DNA of 32,341 nucleotides from Candidatus Bathyarchaeota archaeon (GTDB lineage: Archaea; Thermoproteota; Bathyarchaeia; 40CM-2-53-6). The notes under the pieces are model-generated. The model had not been told where the DNA came from. It searched no databases and worked only from the letters and a program-made list of their open reading frames with translations. Positions 24,301-31,552 of the stretch are shown piece after piece; position 1 is the first letter of the stretch; every line of letters begins with the position of its first letter. The position numbers and the translations under genes were made by a program. The stretch lies in assembly GCA_005884605.1 (NCBI GenBank), contig VBBE01000029.1, positions 1-32,341 on the forward strand. The letters run 5' to 3'.

Positions 24301-25739
24301 TTGGTCCAAACCCCTCCTTGGAACTTCCAGGTATCATGGAAAAACTCGAATACCGGGGATGGGAAGGATTGGGATAAGCCTCCAAAGAGAATCACATAGC
24401 CATCAACAGCATCATAAGCCATGGCACTGGTGGCGCGAGGAGAAGGACCCGGACTCTTGCCGATTTCGGTCCATATGCCACCCAGAAACTTCCAAGTATC
24501 ACCAAGAATCTCTGGGCTTTTGATACCGCCGAACAAGGATACGTAACCGTCAGCGGCATCGTAAGCGATCGAGGCGACCCAACGCAGTGGAGGACTGATA
24601 GCGGCCGTGATGTTTGTCCACGAACCTGCAACGTACTTCCAAGTATCACCCAATCCAGACGTGGTCCCCGAGGAGACAGAGAAGCCCCCGAAGAGGACCA
24701 AGTAACCGTCGGCAACGTCGTATACGATTGATGCGAGGGATCGCGAAGAGGGGTATGAGGTACTGGTGACATTCATCCAAGAGCCTGCCGAGAACGTCCA
24801 TGTATCTTGTAGAGTAGTTCCTGTGTTCTGGCCTCCGAAAAGGACGAGATAACCATCAGCCGCGTCATAATCAATTGACTCGCCGAATCGTGCGGAGGGG
24901 CCGCCGCTGGTCGTGATGTTTGTCCATGAACCAGCCAGAAACCTCCAGGTGTCACGTAGGGGGATGGTGGGGAATACAGTGAATGTGCCCGAGCCGCCAC
25001 CAAAGAGGACGACGTATCCATCCGCCGCATCATAGTCCATAGAAACAAGGGCACGCGGTGATGGATGTGAAATCTGTGTAACATTCGTCCAGATGCCATG
25101 AGAGAATGTCCAGGTATCGCTCAAGAATTCACTTGCGGAACTTGTACCGCCTAGACCACCGAAGAGGACGACATAACCGTCAACAGTGTCAAAAGCCATC
25201 GACGCACCGATCCTGGCTGAAGGGCTCGTGTTAGTTGTGATGTTGGTCCAGACGCCGCCTAGGAACTTCCAAGTATCCGCAAAGGCGCCGTTCGTCGAGA
25301 AACCTCCGAACAGGATCACATAGCCGTCAGCAGCATCATAAGTCATAGAATGACCAGCCCGGGAGGAAGGACTGGATCCCGTGATGCTCGTCCAGCCTAC
25401 GGTTGAAGCTAACACATTGGGTCCAACCTGACCCGTATCACAATAGGCACTTCCAGATCTGGTCGAGGAGCAGTTCACTGGGCCAAGGCCGGGCGGTCCC
25501 TGTCCAGAATGAAGAGAAGTCATCGCGGCCGATATTCCGTTGCTCGCGTCTAGCTTCTGCTTGTTTGGAGCGGTCTTCGTTATCGTCAAGTGCCGTGACG
25601 ACACGCCAGGGGTTGTCATGATGACAGCAATTGAAAGATATGCTAGCAACAGGGCCATGACAGAGGTCCGACTTCGCAACAGGCGATGGGCGAAAGATAT
25701 CACGGAAAAAGGATGCCTCCGCATATTCAAGAGATTCAT
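21378..25739 (-). CDS. Giant membrane-anchored surface protein: kelch-type propeller plus Ig-like stalk
   Basis: About 1453 residues. ATG 25739 starts MNLLNMRRHPFSVISFAHRL followed by a hydrophobic signal segment (MALLLAYLSIAVIMT); the frame is open further upstream, but a TATA-like ATGATAAATA at 25771-25780 fits ATG 25739. Residues about 115-730 hold twelve kelch-type repeats (YD.ADGYVVLFGG, DTWKF, GSWTNIT), enough for two six-bladed propellers. Residues 730-1310 are Ig-like bacterial-surface domains, one type matching CTVTVTATV with DAGTTGG and THS.STS.ATVTV. The end has a beta-rich domain (SVGCGHDLSCSVLSNSTLSK) and a C-terminal membrane helix (LIGLLAIIIIVVALAAFTV) with a basic tail. It should project from the cell and bind a ligand or another cell; the partner is unknown. 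Confidence 0.9.
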   Translation of the reverse strand: MNLLNMRRHPFSVISFAHRLLRSRTSVMALLLAYLSIAVIMTTPGVSSRHLTITKTAPNKQKLDASNGISAAMTSLHSGQGPPGLGPVNCSSTRSGSAYCDTGQVGPNVLASTVGWTSITGSSPSSRAGHSMTYDAADGYVILFGGFSTNGAFADTWKFLGGVWTNITTNTSPSARIGASMAFDTVDGYVVLFGGLGGTSSASEFLSDTWTFSHGIWTNVTQISHPSPRALVSMDYDAADGYVVLFGGGSGTFTVFPTIPLRDTWRFLAGSWTNITTSGGPSARFGESIDYDAADGYLVLFGGQNTGTTLQDTWTFSAGSWMNVTSTSYPSSRSLASIVYDVADGYLVLFGGFSVSSGTTSGLGDTWKYVAGSWTNITAAISPPLRWVASIAYDAADGYVSLFGGIKSPEILGDTWKFLGGIWTEIGKSPGPSPRATSAMAYDAVDGYVILFGGLSQSFPSPVFEFFHDTWKFQGGVWTNITLTGGPSPRGAASMAYDVVDGYVVLFGGFNLVAASGGGSSLVLLHDTWKFLSGVWTNITATPSPPPRDNGAITYDAADNYVLLFGGVGFGGGLRDTWKFSSGVWTNVTSSSGPSPRATTIAYDTADGYVVLFGGQTGSTSLGRDTWKYQGGSWTNITTSSGPSSRFGASMAYDTADGYVVLFGGETSISSFQGDTWKFLAGSWTNITSSSGPSSRLEASMAYDTADDYVILFGGVNSISGYSGDTWKFSSSAVPFDYLLSNNGPVSIQAGSSANVVITATLTAGTAQSVTLSCVSSSLPAGITCGSFTFNPVTPTSTGAISGLTVSGESSVTPGSYSFMVTGSPPGATASGATTTVALTVTSSKDSTSTSVPDVSCYTLQGGETTCTVLVTATVADTANPSNAPSGTVTFTLTAGTTGGSLGSPICTLSTYSGVTSCSGSFTGTTAGSGSVTATYEGDATHSASTSTAATVTVTALSSKDDTSTNIAPVSCNIGLGEIGCTVTVTATVIDTTNPSNVPGSDCYQTGCTVTFTLDAGTTGGNIQHTCLLSSEGSCSQIFSGTTAGSGSITATYGGDMTHIGSTSPSATVTVTISAPVDYSLSNGGLGTVQAGSTGSVSITALLVSGSRQPVTLSCVSTSLPAGASCLFNPQSVTPSLAGATSVLTVYTSPTTPTGSFQVQVMGSPLGATTRPTTFTLTVTATPPPFDYSLSVNPTTASIVAGSSITATVTAILTGGTAQPVTLTLSNSPNPSFCQPSYGVSPCGSFTFSPATVTPSSTEASSILTISTTSIVPPGTYTLTITGSPAGKSSSSVVFTLTITALSVSSVGCGHDLSCSVLSNSTLSKIRFAGNTIHLEATGARGAVGYANVTVPKSAVPHIDTLHVFVDDKKLGSSSVIITSNSTAYFIYFTFTFHSPVTIDIQLTAPENAAPAPILGLDPTLFYGLIGLLAIIIIVVALAAFTVRMRRKSKKSL
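23545..25400 (-). repeat. Twelve tandem kelch-type repeats
   Basis: Each unit of about 50-65 codons contains PSPR or PSSR, AYDAADGYVVLFGG, a variable loop, DTWKF and WTNIT. I count twelve LFGG cores. The units nearest the stalk are very alike at the DNA level (for example around 23624-23671 and 23781-23828, which share long identical stretches including GAAGAAGGCCCGCTACT), showing recent duplication; the outer units have diverged and have longer variable loops. Confidence 0.85.
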
Positions 25740-26206
25740 AATCAACGCTGATGACGCCTCGGCCGACCCGTATTTATCATTATCCGCCAGAAAAACGCGA
25801 CAACTTAAGCCCAGGTTGAAATTGCAATCCCAAGACAGACCAAGACAGAAATTGCTCCGCACGCCTATGGCGAATTCTGCCGGGCAATTTTATACCGCAG
25901 GATTACCCCAGCTATCGCGGTCGGGGGCAAAACTATGCTGTCCTTTGGAGAGTATTCACCATGCGACTGCAACATTTCCTTTGCCCAGACAGATATAGTC
26001 AAGAAACTCCTAGAAGTTGGTCTGTCGTAAGAACCCAGGGGCTAGCTGTGACTAGATGTGCAGAAAGTTGGCGATCACTCGCGACAGAAGGACTTCTGGG
26101 ACTGACAACACTATCGTTATTAATCTGGAGACGAGTTGAAGAACTAGCCACATTATCCCTTGATTCTCAAGTCGAGCTTAACTACATCGTTGACTTTGGC
26201 GGTTCC
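25740..26206. other. Gene-poor interval between the kelch and hydrolase genes
   Basis: About 470 bases with no gene I can support. It contains the kelch promoter (25771-25780, minus strand), a TATA-like TTTTATACC near 25887 facing right, and a 31-codon frame from ATG 25935. The frame of the hydrolase is open through 25961-26206, but that translation does not resemble any hydrolase N-terminus. Confidence 0.5.
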
Positions 26207-26965
26207 GTGTATCTCCGGATAAGGAACTCACGAATCTACTATGAGACCTCGGGCGCTGGCGAGCCTCTGCTACTATTGCACGGAGGATTCGGGACCGTTG
26301 AAGATTTCGCTTCACAGACTCCGGCACTGGCGAAGCATTTCAAGGTGGTCGCCTTCGAACGGCCTGGGCACGGACATACGGCCGACACCGCTGAACCCTT
26401 CAGCTTCGACACCATGTCAGCGTACACAATTGACTTCATCGAGTCCCTGAAACTGGGAGCGATGAACCTAGTTGGCTGGAGCGATGGCGCGATCATCGCT
26501 CTTCTAGTCACGATCTCTCGACCGGAATTAGTTAGGCGTCTTGTTAGTGTAGGCGGGCTCTTCAATGCCAACTCTCAGTCTCCAGAAGATCTGAACTGGA
26601 TCAGATCCCTCACACCAGAGTACTTCAGAAAGCATATGGCGGCTCTGGTAGGGCGCTACGACGAAATCTCGCCTGATGGTCCCGCTCATTTCCCGGTTGT
26701 GTTTGAGAAAACGAAGAGGTTGTGGCTCAACGAACCCAACATTGCAACGGAAGATTTGGCAAAGATCAGTGCTCCAACGATGGTGATGGCGGGGGACCGG
26801 GACGCGATTCCCCCAGAACATACGCTGGAGCTCTTCCGGTCGATCAAGGGAGCACAACTGTGCATCATCCCCGATACTACGCATTTCCTGTTGTCCGAGA
26901 ACCCGGGTATGGTCAACAGGGCGATCCTCGAGTTCCTAACCGTCGAAGGGAAACTAAGGAGTTAG
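26207..26965 (+). CDS. Alpha/beta hydrolase
   Basis: An alpha/beta-hydrolase-fold enzyme of about 252 residues. The strand and oxyanion loop LLLLHGGFGTVEDF, the nucleophile elbow GWSDGA (Ser), the acid in MAGDRDAIPPEH and the catalytic His in DTTHFLLSENP form the full triad. GTG 26207 (MYLRIRNSRIYYETSGAGEP) gives the normal family start. An ATG at 25961 would add 82 residues of atypical sequence, so I consider that unlikely. Substrate cannot be told; relatives include esterases, haloperoxidases and lactonases. It stands alone. Confidence 0.88.
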   Translation: MYLRIRNSRIYYETSGAGEPLLLLHGGFGTVEDFASQTPALAKHFKVVAFERPGHGHTADTAEPFSFDTMSAYTIDFIESLKLGAMNLVGWSDGAIIALLVTISRPELVRRLVSVGGLFNANSQSPEDLNWIRSLTPEYFRKHMAALVGRYDEISPDGPAHFPVVFEKTKRLWLNEPNIATEDLAKISAPTMVMAGDRDAIPPEHTLELFRSIKGAQLCIIPDTTHFLLSENPGMVNRAILEFLTVEGKLRS

Positions 26966-27000
26966 ACTAGGAGGACAGATTGCGCGTGTCGTCGACGGGT

Positions 27001-27222
27001 CTATTGTTCTGACTCAGGGCGTGGTTGCTTGGCCTCACCCTTCTTCCTCTCTAGAGCGACTTTTCTCCAGCATTCCTCGTGGAAGAATACGGACGCGGTC
27101 TCCGGGACGAAGCTGGGAACGGAATAGTGGACTTTGCCCTTTGCTAAACGATAAGCATCCTCCCCATCCGCAAAATCCTTCCCGCAAAAATCACACGGAG
27201 GAGTATTCGGCTTCCTCGCCAT
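27001..27222 (-). CDS. Small treble-clef/zinc-ribbon-like protein
   Basis: A 73-residue protein from ATG 27222 (MARKPNTPPCDFCGKDFADG). It has CxxC in the first 15 residues and HEECW near residue 52, spaced for one zinc site, and a charged tail rich in Lys, Arg and Glu. No family recognised. The frame is open upstream to 27294, but the ATG at 27222 sits right at the metal-binding unit and is the more compact choice. It is divergent from the amidohydrolase gene. Possible role in nucleic acid binding, inferred only. Confidence 0.65.
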   Translation of the reverse strand: MARKPNTPPCDFCGKDFADGEDAYRLAKGKVHYSVPSFVPETASVFFHEECWRKVALERKKGEAKQPRPESEQ

Positions 27223-27297
27223 ACGAATATCAGACGTGCTAGATGCCTTCAAGCCCCGTTGACCCCTGTCTTGAGAGGAGGAGCTGAACGGCAATCG

Positions 27298-27305
27298 AAT
27301 ATATT
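27298..27305 (+). promoter_or_regulatory. TATA element for the amidohydrolase operon
   Basis: AATATATT in the 141-base divergent gap. Transcription would start near 27329, and the first good start codon after that is ATG 27364, which helps reject the earlier in-frame start at 27259. Confidence 0.5.
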
Positions 27306-27363
27306 TGACGAGCCGTACCGTCGAATCTTACGCGACGACACGGCGCTACTGTGTGGTTCTCCT

Positions 27364-28242
27364 ATGAGAGAGAATGGAAGAACAACCTTATCCCAGATTC
27401 AGGCGCCGAGGGAGAAATGGTTGCAAAGAGTAATCGACGCCCACACCCACTTGTCTGAACGCCGAGACGACGCCCTCAATCACTTCGCGCGAAAGAATGG
27501 GTTGAGGTACACTCTAGATGAGCTGCTGGGCACCATGCAAAGACATAGGATCGTATGCGGGTTGCTCCTCAGCCCGCCCCTGCAAGGAGGCGTCCCTCTT
27601 CCAAACGGCGAGGTCATCAGGCTGTGCAAGAGGAGCGGCCGGATGCTCGCGCCAGTGATTACAGTAGAGCCTACTGCCAAAGAGGTGAAGGCTGCCCTCA
27701 AACTTGCTGAAGAAAACAGGAAAGAGGTGAAAGCGTTCAAGGTGAGACTGGGTTATGTGAAGGCATCAGCTGAAAGCCCTGTCTTCGACAGGCTCTACGA
27801 CTATGCCGAGTCAGAGAGGCTTCCGGTGCTCTTCCACACCGGGGACACTGCGTTCAGCTCTGGGGACCTCTCCCGCTCTCACCCTTTGACGTTGGACGGA
27901 TTGGCTAACAAGAGGGAGGAGCTGACAATAATCCTCTGCCACTTTGGCAATCCATGGTTTGAGGATGTGGCCGAGCTGATCTACAAGCACCCGAATGTCT
28001 ACGCGGACATTTCTGGGTTGACTACAGGTGGTGTGTATGCGGAGAAGTATGCGGAGTGGCTTGCCAGGAAGATCAGCGAAGCCATCTACTTTGCGGCCGG
28101 TGCGGACAAGGTGATCTTCGGAACCGACTACCCAGTCACGAAGCACGCGGATACCTTGGCTCTTGTGAGAGGGCTGGAAGTGGATGAGAGTGACAAGGAG
28201 AAGATACTCTGGCGGAACGCGAAGCGAGTGTTCGGCCTGTGA
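27364..28242 (+). CDS. Amidohydrolase-superfamily TIM-barrel metal-dependent hydrolase
   Basis: A COG2159-type amidohydrolase of about 292 residues. Metal and catalytic residues are visible in VIDAHTHLSERR (HxH), AFKVRLGY, LPVLFHTGD, IILCHFGNPW and VIFGTDYPVTKH (Asp). These enzymes hydrolyse or decarboxylate cyclic and aromatic acids. ATG 27364 is used because the TATA element at 27298 would start transcription near 27329 and excludes the earlier in-frame start at 27259. The stop overlaps the GTG of the acetyltransferase gene (GTGA), so both are made from one message. Substrate unknown. Confidence 0.85.
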   Translation: MRENGRTTLSQIQAPREKWLQRVIDAHTHLSERRDDALNHFARKNGLRYTLDELLGTMQRHRIVCGLLLSPPLQGGVPLPNGEVIRLCKRSGRMLAPVITVEPTAKEVKAALKLAEENRKEVKAFKVRLGYVKASAESPVFDRLYDYAESERLPVLFHTGDTAFSSGDLSRSHPLTLDGLANKREELTIILCHFGNPWFEDVAELIYKHPNVYADISGLTTGGVYAEKYAEWLARKISEAIYFAAGADKVIFGTDYPVTKHADTLALVRGLEVDESDKEKILWRNAKRVFGL

Positions 28243-28730
28243 CGGCCCAAGAGGATGTCGCGATTGTAGATGTCCCCAAGAGGAAGAGGGCGGGCTTCGA
28301 ATGGATACTTGAAGAGAGCTTCGAAGGATGGTACCTGATGCATTCGAAAAGAACCCTTCGGGATATCGAGCTGGTCAGGGTCGCAATGTCATCAGGCAAG
28401 GCGGTAGGCTTGGTCATGCTGAAAACGCTGGCGGAAGGCGTCGGCTACGTGTACTACATCGCTGTTGCAGAGGCGATCAGAAAGAGGGGGATCGGGAAAC
28501 TTCTCCTAGAAGACGCCCTGCGGCGCTTCAGAGCCCTTGGTCTAAAAGAAGTATTTGCTAGTGTAGAAGAGGACAACGAATCTTCTGAGGCACTTTTCGC
28601 GTCAGAGGGGTTCACGCGGACTAGCTTCGGCGAAGTCTCCAAAAAACATGGGAGTATTCACACCCTCAACATGTACAGAGAAATGTTGGTCGTCCCAGGC
28701 GAGGTACTTTTATGTAAAGCGATCCTCTGA
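28239..28730 (+). CDS. GNAT-family N-acetyltransferase
   Basis: A 163-residue acetyl-CoA-dependent acetyltransferase. The GNAT core is clear: GYVYYIAVAEAIRKRGIGKLLLEDAL holds strand 4 and the acetyl-CoA pyrophosphate loop (RKRGIG), split here as YVYYIAVAEAIRKRGIGKLL, and EEDNESSEALFASEGFTR is the usual helix and strand near the end. The first 60 residues are less conserved and likely set substrate choice. Translationally coupled to the amidohydrolase. A perfect inverted repeat overlaps its stop. Could acetylate a small amine or a protein N-terminus. Confidence 0.88.
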   Translation: MTAQEDVAIVDVPKRKRAGFEWILEESFEGWYLMHSKRTLRDIELVRVAMSSGKAVGLVMLKTLAEGVGYVYYIAVAEAIRKRGIGKLLLEDALRRFRALGLKEVFASVEEDNESSEALFASEGFTRTSFGEVSKKHGSIHTLNMYREMLVVPGEVLLCKAIL

Positions 28731-28753
28731 CAATTACTTTCGCCCAATTGTCA
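28728..28753. other. Perfect 8-base inverted repeat at the GNAT stop
   Basis: TGACAATT and AATTGTCA are exact reverse complements separated by ten bases; the left arm begins with the GNAT stop codon. Spacing and symmetry look like an operator for a dimeric repressor or a transcription-end hairpin. It is 68 bases before the dienelactone-hydrolase-like gene. Confidence 0.5.
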
Positions 28754-28820
28754 CCGTTCCGCTCCGCGAGCAAAGATTTGATTACCGCTCGTCGCGAAGC
28801 TCTCCTGGAGTTCACTTTCG

Positions 28821-29498
28821 ATGACCATGAAGGGGAGGATGGTCGAGTTCAAAGTAGAAGGCGGACAAGGAAAAGGATACCTGGCGTCGCCCGAAAAGCC
28901 ACGAGGAGTAGTTCTTGTCCTGCATGCCTGGTGGGGACTCAACGATTTCTTCAAAGGCTTCGCTAACAGGCTGGCATCTCAAGGGTTTCTCGCACTAGCG
29001 CCTGACCTTCACGACGGCGCGTTGGCAAAGACTGTCGAAGAAGCGAAGGAGCTCCACTCGAAAATAGCGGAGGAGAGAGTGAAGAAGATCGTCCTAGGCG
29101 CCGCAAACTATCTCCAGTCACTACCGTCCGTATCGGGACGAAAGATTGGCGTTGTAGGGTTTTCCATGGGCGCAGCATGGTCTCTCTTACTGAGCACGCT
29201 GAAGCCAGAGAATGTTGGAGCGGTCGTTGTTTTCTATGGAACGTATCCTATTGATTTTTCCGAGGCGGGGGCTTCGTATCTCGGACATTTTGCACCCGAG
29301 GATGAGTGGGAACCTATTGGTGACGTGCGTGCTACAGAAGAGAAGATTCGCGGGGCTGGAAAGGAAGTAGCGTTTCACTTCTACCCGGGAACGAAACACT
29401 GGTTCGTCGAAGAGAATCGGCCCGTGGAATACAACCGGGACGCAGCAGATCTGGCCTGGAAGAGGACATTAGAGTTCCTCGACAGCAAACTAAGATAA
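28821..29498 (+). CDS. Dienelactone hydrolase-family protein with Ser nucleophile
   Basis: A 225-residue alpha/beta hydrolase of the dienelactone hydrolase type. The N-terminal [20 protein letters not shown] is typical, as are [10 protein letters not shown] and the nucleophile motif [11 protein letters not shown]. Classical family members carry Cys in the position where this protein has Ser. The Asp ([11 protein letters not shown]) and His ([11 protein letters not shown]) of the triad are present. GGAG lies ten bases before the ATG. The gene is directly followed by the remnant of a cupin gene. Likely cleaves an ester or lactone; no substrate is evident. Confidence 0.9.
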   Translation: MTMKGRMVEFKVEGGQGKGYLASPEKPRGVVLVLHAWWGLNDFFKGFANRLASQGFLALAPDLHDGALAKTVEEAKELHSKIAEERVKKIVLGAANYLQSLPSVSGRKIGVVGFSMGAAWSLLLSTLKPENVGAVVVFYGTYPIDFSEAGASYLGHFAPEDEWEPIGDVRATEEKIRGAGKEVAFHFYPGTKHWFVEENRPVEYNRDAADLAWKRTLEFLDSKLR

Positions 29499-29625
29499 CC
29501 CGACCCGTGAGAAGCACTGGCACGGCGCTACGCCGACCACAGCCATGACCCACGTGGCCATTCAGGAACAGCTTGACGACAAGAGGGTAGACTGGATGGA
29601 AGAGGTCAGCGACGAACAGTACCGC
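29497..29625 (+). pseudogene. 3' remnant of a cupin gene
   Basis: Beginning right at the end of the hydrolase gene, one frame reads [19 protein letters not shown] and then [24 protein letters not shown]. This is the last third of cupins related to carboxymuconolactone-decarboxylase-associated or hydroxynitrile-lyase-type proteins, including the metal-binding HWHG. The N-terminal barrel strands are absent: the frame has a stop just before, inside the hydrolase gene. After EQYR the frame runs on for 43 unrelated codons over the end of the convergent nitroreductase gene to 29757. The ATG at 29545 inside it yields a 70-residue frame that is not a meaningful protein start. Confidence 0.7.
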
Positions 29626-29675
29626 GTCCAAGAAACAGCGCGGAAGAAGCTAGTAGGATCAGCGAGTTCTGGCTA

Positions 29676-30089
29676 TTATCGTCTAGTCTTGGGTGTGAAC
29701 GCCATTACAGGGATCGTTCTCTTGGTCTTTTGTTGGTACTGGGCGAACTGGGGGTAAAGTGAGGCTTGTTTGTTGTAGATTCGGTCGCGTTCGGCCCCGG
29801 TTATTTCCTCTGCGTGTACGTCTATAGTTTCATTTCCGACTTCGATTTTCACTTCGGGGTGGGCCTTGAGGTTGTGATACCAGTCGGGGTTGGTGACGGC
29901 TCCTCCCTTTGAAGCGAAGACCAGGTAGCGGTGGACGTCCTTGAGATACATGACTGGGTTTGTCCTTGATTTTCCGGTCCGGGCTCCCTTGTGATTGATA
30001 AGTAACAGCGGCGCGCCCTCGAAATTACCGCCTACCTTTCCATGGTTCTTGCGGAACTCAGCAATGACTCCCGCGTTCCAATCGCTCAT
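29676..30089 (-). CDS. Deazaflavin (F420)-dependent nitroreductase, DDN family
   Basis: A 137-residue split-barrel protein of the F420H2-dependent quinone/nitro reductase family. Hallmarks are [37 protein letters not shown] with the F420-binding basic residues, and [20 protein letters not shown]. Family length is 130-150, so it is complete. The cofactor fits an F420-making archaeon. A TATA-like AATAAAT lies 35-41 bases before the ATG, giving a near-leaderless transcript. Convergent with the cupin remnant. Confidence 0.95.
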   Translation of the reverse strand: MSDWNAGVIAEFRKNHGKVGGNFEGAPLLLINHKGARTGKSRTNPVMYLKDVHRYLVFASKGGAVTNPDWYHNLKAHPEVKIEVGNETIDVHAEEITGAERDRIYNKQASLYPQFAQYQQKTKRTIPVMAFTPKTRR

Positions 30090-30123
30090 CGTGCTCAGCT
30101 ACCGCAGACTCGCTACAAGGGGG

Positions 30124-30130
30124 ATTTATT
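30124..30130 (-). promoter_or_regulatory. TATA-like element for the DDN-type gene
   Basis: Minus-strand AATAAAT, centre 38 bases before ATG 30089, predicting a transcript start near 30100. The rest of the 229-base gap to 30318 holds a tight hairpin (GGTTCT/AGAACC, 30157-30172, four-base loop) and no gene that I can support. Confidence 0.45.
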
Positions 30131-30318
30131 GACTAGCACTGAGAAAATAGTAACGCGGTTCTGAGGAGAACCATGCCTCGAATACGCTAATGTGTGGCCT
30201 TTATCACATTCTTTGACTAATGTAAACTACTCCTAGTCTTGTCTCCGACTAACGCTAAGTGATCATCGGTCACGGAGCTACCTAGTAGAATATTCGCTCA
30301 ACGGTCGGGTTCAGCAGA

Positions 30319-31347
30319 CTACTTTTTCGAAATAACCAGGTCTCCAGTTGCGTTAAGGGCTCTGAAACAGTTCAGGGTAACCCATTTGCTTGGCTTCCAG
30401 AGCTCTTCAACATCCACCAGCGCCTTCCTCTTATTCTCTTGCGCCTCCGGCTCGCGAGACCAGTCTCCCTCTAACAACCACTTCCCATCTGGGGAACGTT
30501 TGGATAGGATCAGGTGGACCGCGTCCCTAACACGCTCATCGTCCCCGTACCCCAATTTTGCGAGGACCCTCAGACCGTGCAGGGCATCGTAATAGTAGTA
30601 CATTGGAAAATGGAACGCTGTAGCGAATGGTAGGCTATGCTTCCAGTGATGATGGTCACTCTTGTAGACTCGATGCATCAGCAAGAACTCCGCTCCCTGC
30701 TCCGCGGACCGTTTCATCCTACGCGTCCACTTTGTACGTGGAATCTCTGCGTAGGCCCAGAGCGGTTCGATTGTTGACATGAAGCTGCTGTGCTTTACTT
30801 TCTTCTCAGGATAGTTGCAGTTCCAACCCCCATCATCGAGTTGATGCTCGGGCATCCAATCGATCGCCTTCTTCACCCTCCTGTCTTCTCCGTACCCGAA
30901 CACGAGCAGGGTCCGGATCATGTTGCCAGTGAGGCAAGGCTCCTCCCAGCGATGGGCCTTTGTCCCCGGGTGCCGCCTTACCCAGCGCTTCACCTCCGGA
31001 GGGGTAGGACATGTGAAGGCGCCGTTGTCCAGCTGGTGGAGGTCAAGAAATTTCTCGCAGGCTCGCTTTACGCCGTCGTCCGGGGTGAACCCCATCTCAC
31101 CCAGAAGCATCAAGGGCCAAACCGTGGATGTCCACTTGGGCGAGTAACATGTCTCCTTCGGTGGCCAGTATCCATCCTTTGTTCGAGCCCTCAGAACTTT
31201 TCGAACAGTAGAATATTTTCTGACCTGCTCCCTGGTCTCGAGCACTTCCTTGCTCTTGGGAGACCGTCCAAGGATGTCATGAAGTGCAAATAGTCGAATG
31301 GGAGGATCCTCTCGCTCAAGGAGCCAGTCTAGGCCTGGCGGTTTCAT
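30319..31347 (-). CDS. Terpenoid-cyclase/prenyltransferase-like alpha-toroid protein
   Basis: A 342-residue alpha-helical repeat protein of the squalene-cyclase/prenyltransferase type. QW-like repeats are seen in TKDGYWPPKETCYSPKWTST, FLDLHQLDNGAFTC, EHQLDDGGWNCNYPEKK and LILSKRSPDGKWLL. It lacks the DxDD motif of squalene-hopene cyclases, so a cyclase reaction is not supported; similar soluble proteins of unknown role are common in archaea and bacteria. It may bind isoprenoid or carbohydrate ligands. ATG 31347 has TGATAAAC 41-48 bases upstream. No neighbour gives a pathway. Confidence 0.82.
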   Translation of the reverse strand: MKPPGLDWLLEREDPPIRLFALHDILGRSPKSKEVLETREQVRKYSTVRKVLRARTKDGYWPPKETCYSPKWTSTVWPLMLLGEMGFTPDDGVKRACEKFLDLHQLDNGAFTCPTPPEVKRWVRRHPGTKAHRWEEPCLTGNMIRTLLVFGYGEDRRVKKAIDWMPEHQLDDGGWNCNYPEKKVKHSSFMSTIEPLWAYAEIPRTKWTRRMKRSAEQGAEFLLMHRVYKSDHHHWKHSLPFATAFHFPMYYYYDALHGLRVLAKLGYGDDERVRDAVHLILSKRSPDGKWLLEGDWSREPEAQENKRKALVDVEELWKPSKWVTLNCFRALNATGDLVISKK

Positions 31348-31552
31348 CGTGCGCGACCCAGGCGCCGATATCCTATCAAGATTTCGCTGATAAACGCGAA
31401 TTACTAACTCTAGTCTGAGTGAATAATTGAGTCACTGATTGTCCCGATGAAACAGCGGGGACTTGACCTTTCCAAATATCGAGAACTTGCCGGTTAACAT
31501 GTCCCTCTGTTAGAATAAGGTCAGGTCAGCAAATAAATAGACCGGAGAAAAG
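31348..31552. other. Intergenic gap upstream of the alpha-toroid gene
   Basis: About 205 bases with no supportable gene. GATAAAC at 31389-31395 probably belongs to the minus-strand promoter of the alpha-toroid gene. The A/T-rich left-facing end near 31530-31545 (CAAATAAATAG) may be the transcript end of the gene at 31553. Confidence 0.4.

Noticed and set aside
23545..25400. Regular DNA repeats as a CRISPR array
   Set aside because: The repeats are about 150-200 bases, imperfect and in frame within a protein gene, encoding kelch units.
25961..26206. 82-residue N-terminal extension of the alpha/beta hydrolase
   Set aside because: The sequence does not resemble hydrolases or a signal peptide, while the frame from GTG 26207 gives the normal family start.
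29545..29757. 70-residue membrane protein gene
   Set aside because: Its first part is the end of a cupin and its hydrophobic tail is antisense to the end of the DDN-type gene.
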